From positions 1 to 50,857 of the forward strand of contig CACIYC010000009.1 in assembly GCA_902590775.1 (NCBI GenBank): a DNA stretch of 50,857 nucleotides, written 5' to 3'. The notes under the pieces are model-generated. The model made no database searches, was not told where the DNA came from, and saw only the letters and a program-made list of their open reading frames with translations. Source of the DNA: an uncultured Prochlorococcus sp. (GTDB lineage: Bacteria > Cyanobacteriota > Cyanobacteriia > PCC-6307 > Cyanobiaceae). Every line of letters begins with the position of its first letter. Position 1 is the first letter of the stretch. The position numbers were made by a program, and so were the translations under genes. Shown here piece by piece: positions 18,101-25,229 of this stretch.

Positions 18101-18168
18101 TTGCTATTGAGAATCGGTTGCAAAAGTGTTCCTCTTTAGTGTATTTTGATATTAATTCTCAATAGCAA
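18101..18168. promoter_or_regulatory. 14-bp perfect inverted repeat with Fur-box-like site upstream of Crp-family gene
   Basis: TTGCTATTGAGAAT (18101-18114) is repeated inverted as ATTCTCAATAGCAA (18155-18168), separated by 40 bases and ending just before the regulator gene. The right arm overlaps TGATATTAATTCTCA (18147-18161), which matches the Fur consensus TGATAATnATTATCA at 12 of 14 defined positions. The left arm holds a TGAGAAT half-site. Binding by Fur, or autoregulation by the downstream Crp-type protein, are both compatible. Confidence 0.55.
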
Positions 18169-18181
18169 TGAAAATTGATAG

Positions 18182-18775
18182 ATGAACTATCGTTTCTTGC
18201 CTGACGGTCCAGTTCCAAAAGTAAGGTTGGCTGTTGGTCAAACAGTTTTAATCGATCCATCTGCTCGAAATGGAGGATCCTGTCTTGAAGTCATAGATGG
18301 TATTGCAAGGGTCTATTGTCCTTGTGAAGAGACTGAAGGAATGACTCTTGCTTTTTTGCAATCAGGCGATCAATTAAGAACTGACAGACTATGTAGTGAG
18401 GGGATATGCGTTGAAGCACTTACTCAGCTTTGCTTTAGAAGTGATGCTGAGGCATCAGAAGCTCAGGGTTTTGATGCAGTGAATGAATGGACATTGCAAC
18501 TATTAAGAATAAGACATTTAGGCAATGCAGAACAAAGACTTCAGGCCTTATTTGCTCTTCTCGTAAATAGACTTGGTAGAAGATGTGGAGATTGGTGCCA
18601 ATTGCCATTTAGGCTTACACATGAAAGAATTGGTGAACTTATTGGTTCCACTCGAGTAACTTCAACTCGTTTAATTAGCAGACTTAGATCAGCAGATCTT
18701 TTAATTGCTCCTTCTGGTGAAAGCACATTAAGTCTTGCTCCTGAATTTGTAGAAGAAGCACCTTTATCAGTATAA
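18182..18775 (+). CDS. Short Crp/Fnr-family transcriptional regulator, Cys-rich
   Basis: A 197-aa regulator, about 30 residues shorter than a typical Crp. The C-terminal winged helix is clear: LTHERIGELIGSTRVTSTRLISRLR (145-169), with the recognition-helix pattern S/T-R-V-T-x2-R. The N-terminal sensor part keeps the 'FLQSGDQL' turn but shows no cAMP-binding RxS motif. It has eight cysteines (34, 46, 48, 71, 76, 84, 135, 139), including YCPC. A metal, Fe-S or redox sensor is an inference from these and from the iron genes nearby. A perfect inverted repeat lies directly upstream. Confidence 0.88.
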   Translation: MNYRFLPDGPVPKVRLAVGQTVLIDPSARNGGSCLEVIDGIARVYCPCEETEGMTLAFLQSGDQLRTDRLCSEGICVEALTQLCFRSDAEASEAQGFDAVNEWTLQLLRIRHLGNAEQRLQALFALLVNRLGRRCGDWCQLPFRLTHERIGELIGSTRVTSTRLISRLRSADLLIAPSGESTLSLAPEFVEEAPLSV

Positions 18776-18779
18776 GAAT

Positions 18780-19052
18780 ATGAATAAAACACTGAAAATC
18801 TCTGATTCTTTAACAGGAAGTTTATGTAGAGAAATTGATTATATTAGATACAGATATAAATACATAATTAACTCTTTAATTAATTGCAATGACTTGAATC
18901 TTAAGAAACGATTAACTGATGAAATATATAAGTTGAAGATTAGAAGATCTGAATTAAAGGATATCTCAAAAAAAATGAAAAAAGAATCAAAAGCCAGTAT
19001 TTCTAAGCTTTTCTTATATGAACTATGTCACAGGCCAATTGAATATATTTAA
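18780..19052 (+). CDS. 90-aa basic hypothetical protein following the Crp-family gene
   Basis: ATG lies 5 bases after the regulator stop, so the two are cotranscribed. The protein is highly charged and helical, with a long Lys/Arg-rich stretch (LKIRRSELKDISKKMKKESK) and no membrane segment or signal peptide. I do not recognise a family. It could be a small DNA/RNA-binding or adaptor protein, but nothing in the sequence proves that. The gene ends 20 bases before the end of ferritin on the other strand. Confidence 0.6.
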   Translation: MNKTLKISDSLTGSLCREIDYIRYRYKYIINSLINCNDLNLKKRLTDEIYKLKIRRSELKDISKKMKKESKASISKLFLYELCHRPIEYI

Positions 19053-19072
19053 ACCATATAATTAAATCTTTT

Positions 19073-19627
19073 TTAATTTTGTGGTGAGAATTCTCCGTCT
19101 AAAATCAATATTGCAGAAGGTTGATTATCAGCAAATTTAACTCTAGAAAGAATATGAGCAAAATTATCCTCTGATTTTGTCTGACTTTCAATAACAGGGT
19201 CCAAGAAAACAGTGGTTCTTGTATCACTTGATCGTTCAGCTACTGCATAAAGCTGATGAATAGAAGTAGTAACATCTGCTTCCATTTGGAAAGAGTCAGC
19301 AATAACTTCTTCAATAGAATTCCATTTTTGTTTTGGAGCTATTAAGTCTTGCAAAACAACAGTTTGTCCTCGAGCAACAAGATAATTAGCAAAATTTGAA
19401 GCATGCTCTAGTTCATCAAATGATTCTTGTTTAAAAAATTTGGAAAAACCATTTAAGTCTCTTTCTGCAAACCAAATTGAAATAGCAAAATATTGTGCAC
19501 TAGCATTTCTTTCAATAGTGACATGTTGGTAAAGCAATTCAACCAGTGCAGAATCCATTGGTTGAGCAATAGCCCTACCAGCTGGGCTAGTACTAATACT
19601 CAGTTTTTGAAAAGTTGAATCAGCCAT
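19073..19627 (-). CDS. Ferritin
   Basis: Iron-storage protein forming a 24-mer cage that oxidises Fe(II). 184 aa from ATG 19627 (MADSTFQK); upstream extension to 19660 is possible but less typical. The ferroxidase centre is visible: E39 in ERNASAQYF, E72 and H75 in DELEH (the ExxH pair), E116 in QMEADV, and Q149/E153 in IESQTKSEDNF. The helix pattern matches prokaryotic FtnA-type ferritin. It is divergent from a 43-aa Cys-rich peptide, with a Fur-box-like site in the shared 164-bp gap, so iron control is likely. Confidence 0.96.
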   Translation of the reverse strand: MADSTFQKLSISTSPAGRAIAQPMDSALVELLYQHVTIERNASAQYFAISIWFAERDLNGFSKFFKQESFDELEHASNFANYLVARGQTVVLQDLIAPKQKWNSIEEVIADSFQMEADVTTSIHQLYAVAERSSDTRTTVFLDPVIESQTKSEDNFAHILSRVKFADNQPSAILILDGEFSPQN

Positions 19628-19752
19628 AATGCAAAAGAATGGATTAACGGCTTTAAACAATTAAAGGGATTACCTAAATTGAATTCCTTATCAAATGATA
19701 CAAGTAAATTACAGAAACATCACATAAAGTATTAAGGTCCTTTACTTTAATA

Positions 19753-19767
19753 TGATAATGAATCTCA
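19753..19767. promoter_or_regulatory. Fur-box-like site between ferritin and the 43-aa peptide gene
   Basis: TGATAATGAATCTCA matches TGATAATnATTATCA at 12 of 14 defined positions, with a perfect left half-site. It lies 126 bases upstream of the ferritin start and 25 bases upstream of the small peptide's ATG, so it could control either or both. Confidence 0.5.
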
Positions 19768-19791
19768 GTTGCTAGGTAAATTCAGTCAACA

Positions 19792-19923
19792 ATGTACCTT
19801 GCTATCACAGGTAAAAATATCAAAGGTTCTTCAAAAGAAAGATTTTTTGTGCATAAAAAAAAGAAATGTAAGCGAACTAAATGCTCTCATTGGAAAGGCG
19901 GAAAGTGTAAATGTGGAAATTAA
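19792..19923 (+). CDS. 43-aa Cys/Lys-rich peptide
   Basis: Starts MYLAITGKNIKGSSKERF and ends GGKCKCGN. It has four Cys (KKCKRTKCSHWKGGKCKCGN) plus a His in the C-terminal 20 residues, spaced C-x4-C and C-x-C, so it could bind a metal. It is very basic and has no hydrophobic segment. ATG lies 25 bases after a Fur-box-like site, divergent from ferritin. Not recognised; the clean start, sensible codons and regulatory context support it. A metal-responsive small protein is an inference. Confidence 0.55.
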   Translation: MYLAITGKNIKGSSKERFFVHKKKKCKRTKCSHWKGGKCKCGN

Positions 19924-19939
19924 CTTGTTACCAATATAA

Positions 19940-21013
19940 CTAGCTATTTTTGGATCTAAGAATACAAGAAATACAACCAGGAAAAAGATAGCCATATTTT
20001 CCAGAACTAAACTTTATATCAACATTATCTCCAATTTTCATTTCGCTATCCAAAGGCACTGAAACTCTTAGTATTTTATCCTCATATTCTATTAAAAAAA
20101 TCCAGTTTATATTATTAAATTCTCTACATTTAATTATACCCTTTCCAGTTTTTGATCTATATATATCTAATGAAAGATCATCAACCATAAGTATATTAGG
20201 CTGATCTTCTAATAAATGAGGTTTAACTAAAACAGATCCAAAAGGAGTATTAAATGAATCTTCCGATTTGTGAACTTCAATTAAATTATTCTGAGAAACA
20301 AATTTACCTATAAAAGGTGTTTGCGGATTAGTAAGTATATCAATAGGAGAAGAACATTGATGTATAACCCCTTCTCTCATTACAGCTACTCGATCACATA
20401 TACCTAATGCTTCTTGGGGATCATGTGTAACTAATATTGCGGATGCAGAGCACGATCTAAGAACCCTAGACAACTCATTTCTTAATCTATATCTAACCTC
20501 CACATCAAGGCTGCTAAAGGGTTCGTCTAAAAGCACCAATGCAGTACCTGGTGCTAAAGCCCTAGCCAATCCAAGACGCTGGCGCTGACCACCCGAAAGT
20601 TCATGTGGATATCGGTTGTTGAAACCATCCAACCCTATTAAATTAATTAACCAACTAGCTCTAGATTTATTTTCATGCTTACTTAAGCCAAAACATATAT
20701 TTTCCCAAACAGTAAGATGAGGGAAAAGAGCAAAATCTTGAAATACCATCCCTATACCACGCCTCTCAGGAGGAAGGACATTAGTTGACGACGAAATTAT
20801 TTGATTATGGAATTTAATTAAACCCTCATAAGGTTTTTCCAAACCGGCAATTAATCTAAGCAAAGTAGTCTTTCCACAACCAGAAGGTCCTAAAAGTCCT
20901 AAAATCTCTCCTTTATTCAAGGAAAGATTTATAGAATTAAGAGTAAGACCATTACTAACAATTTCTCCATAATAATGGCTGAGATTGGAAATCTCTAAAA
21001 ATTGATCATTCAC
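19940..21013 (-). CDS. futC: Ferric iron ABC transporter ATP-binding protein (FutC/FbpC-like)
   Basis: ATPase that would drive uptake of Fe(III) by a FutA/FutB-type transporter. 357 aa: Walker A GPSGCGKT (42-49), Q-loop FQDFALFPHL (91-100), signature LSGGQRQR (139-146), Walker B and D-loop LVLLDEPFSSLD (159-170), then a C-terminal TOBE-like beta region (about 270-350). The layout fits FbpC/PotA-type importers; iron is favoured by the adjacent ferritin. Permease and binding-protein genes are not in the window. GTG start; only 21 bases separate it from the nth start on the other strand. Confidence 0.85.
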   Translation of the reverse strand: MNDQFLEISNLSHYYGEIVSNGLTLNSINLSLNKGEILGLLGPSGCGKTTLLRLIAGLEKPYEGLIKFHNQIISSSTNVLPPERRGIGMVFQDFALFPHLTVWENICFGLSKHENKSRASWLINLIGLDGFNNRYPHELSGGQRQRLGLARALAPGTALVLLDEPFSSLDVEVRYRLRNELSRVLRSCSASAILVTHDPQEALGICDRVAVMREGVIHQCSSPIDILTNPQTPFIGKFVSQNNLIEVHKSEDSFNTPFGSVLVKPHLLEDQPNILMVDDLSLDIYRSKTGKGIIKCREFNNINWIFLIEYEDKILRVSVPLDSEMKIGDNVDIKFSSGKYGYLFPGCISCILRSKNS

Positions 21014-21034
21014 AATCTATACCTACAAAAGAAC

Positions 21035-21688
21035 ATGAAAAAAAAAGAAAGAGTTAATCTAATAATCAAAAGGTTAGCTGAACATTATCCTAATCCTCCA
21101 ATTCCGTTAATACACACTAATAATTACACATTACTAATAGCGGTTCTACTTAGCGCTCAATCAACTGATAAAAAAGTAAATGAACTAACTCCAGCATTGT
21201 TTAGCTATGGAGAGACTGCTAAAGATATATATGATATAGGACAGGAGATAATTCTTAGTCATATAAAACAAATAGGCCTTGCTAATACAAAAGCAAAAAA
21301 TATATATAATCTATCTAAAATAATCTATGAGAAATACAATAATCAAATACCAAATAACATTGAGCTATTAAAATCATTGCCTGGAGTAGGTCATAAGACA
21401 GCAAGTGTTGTAATGGCACAAGCTTTTGGCATTCCTTCATTTCCAGTCGACACTCATATTCATAGGCTTGCTCAAAGATGGGGCCTCACTTCTGGCTTAA
21501 ATGTAAGGGAAACTGAGAAAGATCTTAAAAAACTTTTCCCCAAATATTTGTGGAATAAATTACATTTACAGATTATTTACTATGGTAGAAACCACTGCAC
21601 TGCAAGAGGTTGCGATGGAACCAAGTGTTCAATATGTACAGAATTATTCCCTTTAAGAAATAAACCTATATTATGCAAAAAGGCATAA
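21035..21688 (+). CDS. nth: Endonuclease III
   Basis: Base-excision repair glycosylase/AP lyase that removes oxidised pyrimidines. 217 aa from ATG 21035 (MKKKERVN). The helix-hairpin-helix LPGVGHKTAS carries the catalytic Lys, and FPVDTHIHRLAQRWGL carries the catalytic Asp. A C-terminal Cys cluster HCTARGCDGTKCSIC has spacing C-x4-C-x4-C-x2-C, unlike the E. coli C-x6-C-x2-C-x5-C but probably still a 4Fe-4S site. A TTG at 21002 would extend it into futC and is not needed. Confidence 0.95.
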   Translation: MKKKERVNLIIKRLAEHYPNPPIPLIHTNNYTLLIAVLLSAQSTDKKVNELTPALFSYGETAKDIYDIGQEIILSHIKQIGLANTKAKNIYNLSKIIYEKYNNQIPNNIELLKSLPGVGHKTASVVMAQAFGIPSFPVDTHIHRLAQRWGLTSGLNVRETEKDLKKLFPKYLWNKLHLQIIYYGRNHCTARGCDGTKCSICTELFPLRNKPILCKKA

Positions 21689-21754
21689 AGTTAATATTAT
21701 AAAATTGTATATAAATAAATTTTATAATATAATAATTGAAATTTCAAACCGAAC

Positions 21755-22426
21755 ATGAAAATCGCAGTAAGCGGGGCCTCCGGAAAAACTGGCTATCGAA
21801 TAGCAGAAGAAGCATTAAAAAGCAATTATCAAGTTAGTTTGATAACAAGAAATAATTCAATAATTCCAGAATCACTCAGTAATTGTAATCAACATAAAAT
21901 ATCAATTTTTAATAGGCAATCATTAGACGAAGCCTTAACAGGAATAGATACTCTAATAATTGCAACAGGAGCAAGACCAAGTATTGATTTGACAGGTCCT
22001 GCAAAAATAGACGCCTATGGAGTCGCTTTGCAGGTTGAAAGTTGTAAAAGAGTTGGAGTTAAAAAAATTATTCTTGTAAGTTCACTATGCATAGGTAAAT
22101 TATTTCATCCATTAAACTTTTTTGGACTAATTCTTTTATGCAAAAAGATAGGTGAAGAAAAGGTTATGAATAGTGGCATAGACTGGACAATTATTAGACC
22201 TGGAGGTTTAAATGAAAAAGAAGAAAACCTTACAAAGCAGAATATTTTCTACACTCAAAGAGACAAACAAACTGAAGGTTCTATTCCAAGACGATTAGTA
22301 GCAAAGAGTTGCATAGAAGCCTTGAATACAAAATTTGCCTCCAAAAATATTATAGAAATTACTAGCAATGAAGAAAACAAAAAATCAACTATGGAAGAAG
22401 CCATCCAGAATTTTATTTTAGTATAA
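21755..22426 (+). CDS. NAD(P)-binding protein, atypical SDR family
   Basis: A 223-aa Rossmann protein with the glycine motif VSGASGKTG (5-13) at the N-terminus and 'IDTLIIATGARPS' and 'KIILVSSLCIGK' at the second and fourth strands. 'GIDWTIIRPGGLNE' is the standard ending of atypical SDRs of the NmrA/HSCARG type. The YxxxK catalytic pair is missing, so it may be a sensor or a chaperone-like protein rather than a classical dehydrogenase. ATG start, 66 bases after nth. Substrate unknown. Confidence 0.82.
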   Translation: MKIAVSGASGKTGYRIAEEALKSNYQVSLITRNNSIIPESLSNCNQHKISIFNRQSLDEALTGIDTLIIATGARPSIDLTGPAKIDAYGVALQVESCKRVGVKKIILVSSLCIGKLFHPLNFFGLILLCKKIGEEKVMNSGIDWTIIRPGGLNEKEENLTKQNIFYTQRDKQTEGSIPRRLVAKSCIEALNTKFASKNIIEITSNEENKKSTMEEAIQNFILV

Positions 22427-22456
22427 TTAATTATTAGCTTTTTATAGATTTTCAGT

Positions 22457-22654
22457 ATGGAAACTAGCCCTCAAATAGATTCTTTACAGCTAATGCTTAC
22501 TGATTTACGAACAAGAAACGAATCAATTCGCCACAAAGCTGCATTTAAAGGATGTCAACCTGAATTTCAGTCATTAGTCTCTAAATTAATAAAGCAATTA
22601 GAGTATGAACTTTCAGAGGAAAAGATGCATCTAAGGAATCAGTTAAAAAAATAA
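22457..22654 (+). CDS. 65-aa conserved-looking helical protein
   Basis: ATG begins METSPQIDS. The protein is soluble and mostly helical, with a long amphipathic region (LVSKLIKQLEYELSEEKMHL) typical of a coiled coil, and one Cys. It follows the SDR-like gene by 30 bases on the same strand and ends 10 bases from the convergent GNAT gene. No family recognised. Confidence 0.65.
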   Translation: METSPQIDSLQLMLTDLRTRNESIRHKAAFKGCQPEFQSLVSKLIKQLEYELSEEKMHLRNQLKK

Positions 22655-22664
22655 TCATAAATTA

Positions 22665-23552
22665 CTAGCCAAGTTCTAGGCAAGCCAAGCCATATACATC
22701 CTTCATAGATATTGAAGGTTGAGTGCCTTTATACATTCTAATTGTGTGAGATATTGAATTAAATCCCATTGATCTAAAGAGAATATTTGCCTGAACGTTA
22801 ATACCAGGAGAATCAATTAAGATTACACCATTATAATTAGAAATTATATTACATAAAAGTAGAGATGCTAATAAAGGACTTTCAGCAATTAAAGGTCCAA
22901 TTCTATAACCAGAGCCTTTCTTTAATAAACATGGCCTTAATCGACAAAAAGCAACACATGAACCTGATTCATCTAAAATTGCTCGAACTGAACCTTCTTT
23001 ATGTGAGAGCCAGTCTGAGAGAAAATGTGGCCTAGGACTGTCTTCTTTCTTTTCATCATATAACTGTATGATTTCAGGAGAAATTTGAGAACCATCAAGA
23101 ATGCAAAATTTGTCTGTTAATTGCTTAACTTTATCAAATATAGATGATCCTTCGTGCTTTATTATTCTCCATCTAGTTGTAATTGAAGAAGGCTTAAAAC
23201 CCCATTTCTGATAATCAGAGATACGATCTGTAGCTGCTTCTATACCCAAACAAGGAACATCATCAAGTTTATTAATTACATGCTCCCACAACTTTAATCC
23301 AAACCCTTTTCCGCGAAAGACCTTGTCAACGATAAAAAGACCTATAAAACCGTAATCTGGATTATACTTAACTCCTGCTATGCAACCAATAGGCCTAGAA
23401 TCTAAGGCCCCAATCCAAAGTCCCTGTTTATCTGTATTCTTGTAGATACCAACATCTCCATAACCTGGAGCAAAACCTTCATTCCTAGACCAATAAATAA
23501 CTTTTTCAATATCATATTCTTCTAAAGATCTAATCGTATAATCCAAAACCAT
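22665..23552 (-). CDS. GNAT acetyltransferase with two GNAT-like halves
   Basis: 295 aa. The N-terminal half has an acetyl-CoA loop in VFRGKGFGLKLWEHV (pattern R-G-x-G-x-G) and the strand 'GFIGLFIVDK'. The C-terminal half (about 160-290) ends with 'ANILFRSMGFNSISHTIRMYKG', the usual last strand of a second GNAT fold. Tandem GNAT proteins of this shape acetylate small molecules, peptides or proteins; the substrate is not predictable. ATG start, 2 bases after the stop of the small membrane gene on the same strand, so probably an operon. Confidence 0.82.
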   Translation of the reverse strand: MVLDYTIRSLEEYDIEKVIYWSRNEGFAPGYGDVGIYKNTDKQGLWIGALDSRPIGCIAGVKYNPDYGFIGLFIVDKVFRGKGFGLKLWEHVINKLDDVPCLGIEAATDRISDYQKWGFKPSSITTRWRIIKHEGSSIFDKVKQLTDKFCILDGSQISPEIIQLYDEKKEDSPRPHFLSDWLSHKEGSVRAILDESGSCVAFCRLRPCLLKKGSGYRIGPLIAESPLLASLLLCNIISNYNGVILIDSPGINVQANILFRSMGFNSISHTIRMYKGTQPSISMKDVYGLACLELG

Positions 23553-23554
23553 AA

Positions 23555-23773
23555 TTATACTGAATCTTTATAACTTGAAGGGACTAAATAAAGAAAAAGT
23601 ATCCACCAGAATATAATCAAAAGAATTATTAGTGACCTTATGATAATATTCTGAATAATATATATAGAAAATAATACAATAATTAGACCAGAAATAATTA
23701 TTGTCCAAGGTCTGCACCAATTAGGCTTGCTATCCCAATAATTATCTTTAAATTCTTCGGAATTCTTATTCAT
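23555..23773 (-). CDS. 72-aa two-span membrane protein (DUF6737-like)
   Basis: Starts MNKNSEEFKD, then 'SKPNWCRPWTIIISG' followed by two hydrophobic spans (about 25-42 and 46-63) and a short tail. The W-C-R/Q-P-W-S/T-I-I-x-T/S-G pattern resembles a small cyanobacterial family I remember as DUF6737, with low confidence in the number. It overlaps the upstream PPC-glutaredoxin gene by 4 bases, so it is cotranscribed and coupled. Function unknown. Confidence 0.7.
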   Translation of the reverse strand: MNKNSEEFKDNYWDSKPNWCRPWTIIISGLIIVLFSIYIIQNIIIRSLIILLIIFWWILFLYLVPSSYKDSV

Positions 23774-24387
23774 TTGTAAAGCGTAAATCTGCCTGAAGAG
23801 AATAAATGCATAAACTGATCGTAACCTCCTATATATTTACCATCTATAAATACCTGAGGAAAAGTTGAACTATGACTTTTTGCTCTAATTTTTTCGAAAG
23901 ATTTATCATTATTGATATTAATAACTTTATAGGGATAATTGCTAGATTTAAGCATTCTTAAAATTCTAGCTGACCATGGACAACTTGGTAAAACTGCGAT
24001 TTCAATAGTAGTATTATCAGCTATAATTTTATTTGTTTTTATTATTTTAAAATCTTCATTGAAATCTATTAGGCCAATAAGTAAGTCTGCAGCTTTTAAA
24101 ATAGTACTTCCTTCCTCCAAGTGACCTCCCCATAAGTGACAACTATTATCAGAAACACTTAAATGCAAATGAACTCTCTCAGGAGATACTGTTCCATTTA
24201 ATGTGATAATTTCCAAAGGTCCATCTAAATTACTTATTTCATCGTTCATAGGGCATTTAAATCTTGCTTTTTGCAAATCACCAACAACACCTAAAATAAA
24301 CCCTTCGGATTTTGCGTTTACAGCAAATTCCTCAACTGAGGTTTTTAGATCAGATTCTGGTGGTAATTTGAGTCTCTTAACGTTCAT
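23770..24387 (-). CDS. PPC/DUF296 domain fused to glutaredoxin
   Basis: 205 aa with two domains. Residues 1-115 form a PPC (DUF296) fold: 'SEGFILGVVGDLQKARFKC', 'LEIITLNGTVSPERVHLHLS' and 'LWGGHLEEGSTI', including the HLH and GGHL motifs. Residues 125-205 form a glutaredoxin: monothiol-type CPWS active site (136-139), cis-Pro TFPQVF and the GSH-binding GGYDQ end. The PPC domain in plants binds DNA or other proteins; in bacteria its role is unclear. Joining it to a CPxS glutaredoxin suggests redox control of a PPC trimer, as inference. ATG start. Confidence 0.85.
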   Translation of the reverse strand: MNVKRLKLPPESDLKTSVEEFAVNAKSEGFILGVVGDLQKARFKCPMNDEISNLDGPLEIITLNGTVSPERVHLHLSVSDNSCHLWGGHLEEGSTILKAADLLIGLIDFNEDFKIIKTNKIIADNTTIEIAVLPSCPWSARILRMLKSSNYPYKVININNDKSFEKIRAKSHSSTFPQVFIDGKYIGGYDQFMHLFSSGRFTLYK

Positions 24388-24438
24388 TGATAAAATGACT
24401 CAAGAAATATAATACAAGCAAGTGATTATTATTAGAAT

Positions 24439-24522
24439 TCATGAATTGTCTTCCAACTTGCGAACAATGTAAAACATAGAGGCTAATGATGCAACTAGAA
24501 AAAACAAAAGGAATGCTGTCAT
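24439..24522 (-). CDS. Possible 27-aa single-span membrane peptide
   Basis: The frame starts MTAFLLFFLVASL, has one hydrophobic helix and ends YIVRKLEDNS, giving a positive and polar C-terminal tail. Similar tiny peptides occur as subunits in photosynthetic complexes, but I cannot match it to a known one. It lies in the 296-bp gap before pgsA and no ribosome-binding site is evident. Coding is uncertain. Confidence 0.35.
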   Translation of the reverse strand: MTAFLLFFLVASLASMFYIVRKLEDNS

Positions 24523-24683
24523 AACTATTTTAAATACATGTAATATTATTAAAATAGTTATCTTAACAATATTTTTCAACACATATAAGGAATATTTTTA
24601 CTAAAATTTATATTCAATATAATAATAATGCAATTACTTATTTTTATTATTATAAGTTAATAGTGCTGTACCAACTTTAATAA

Positions 24684-25229
24684 ATGCATATTAAGAAACT
24701 TTTTAACTTTGAGAGAATAGCAAATTCGATTACAGTTTTAAGGCTTGTTTTAGGCTTTCCATTACTTATGTCGCTAGCAAGTGGGCATATCTTGACCGCA
24801 TGGACACTAATTATTATAGGAGGTATAAGTGACTGGTTAGATGGATGGTTTGCAAGGAAAGGTGGAAGAGGGTCCGCCTGGGGGGCTCAGATGGATCCTT
24901 TGGCAGACAAAATAATGCTTTTATCTCCGATTTTATGGTTAACTTATAAAGATATAATTCCTTTATGGTCTGTTTGGATATTAATTTCTAGGGAATATTT
25001 AATAACAGCATGGAGAGGTAAATATAAGGATGGTGCCCCTGCCTCAAGACTAGCTAAGGTTAAAACATCGTTACAATTTTTCTGTATTATCTTCTTACTT
25101 TGGCCACTTTCTATTGGAGGAGAAAGTTTTTATATAATATCTAGTTCGCTAGGAATCATATTTTTCTGGTCTTCACTTTTTATTTCATTAATATCTGCTT
25201 ATAATTACATTAATAACCGATCAATTTAA
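24684..25229 (+). CDS. pgsA: CDP-diacylglycerol--glycerol-3-phosphate 3-phosphatidyltransferase
   Basis: First committed step of phosphatidylglycerol synthesis, a lipid essential in thylakoids. 181 aa with several membrane spans. The CDP-alcohol phosphotransferase signature D-G-x2-A-R-x8-G-x3-D-x3-D is complete: D53, G54, A57, R58, G67, D71, D75. ATG start. Its 3' end overlaps the epimerase-like gene on the other strand by 20 bases. Confidence 0.95.
   Translation: MHIKKLFNFERIANSITVLRLVLGFPLLMSLASGHILTAWTLIIIGGISDWLDGWFARKGGRGSAWGAQMDPLADKIMLLSPILWLTYKDIIPLWSVWILISREYLITAWRGKYKDGAPASRLAKVKTSLQFFCIIFLLWPLSIGGESFYIISSSLGIIFFWSSLFISLISAYNYINNRSI

Noticed and set aside
18168-18185. Five-codon upstream frame (MKIDR) overlapping the Crp-family start as ATGA
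   Set aside because: Tempting as a translation-coupling leader, but so short a frame arises easily by chance and its ATG sits inside the inverted repeat.
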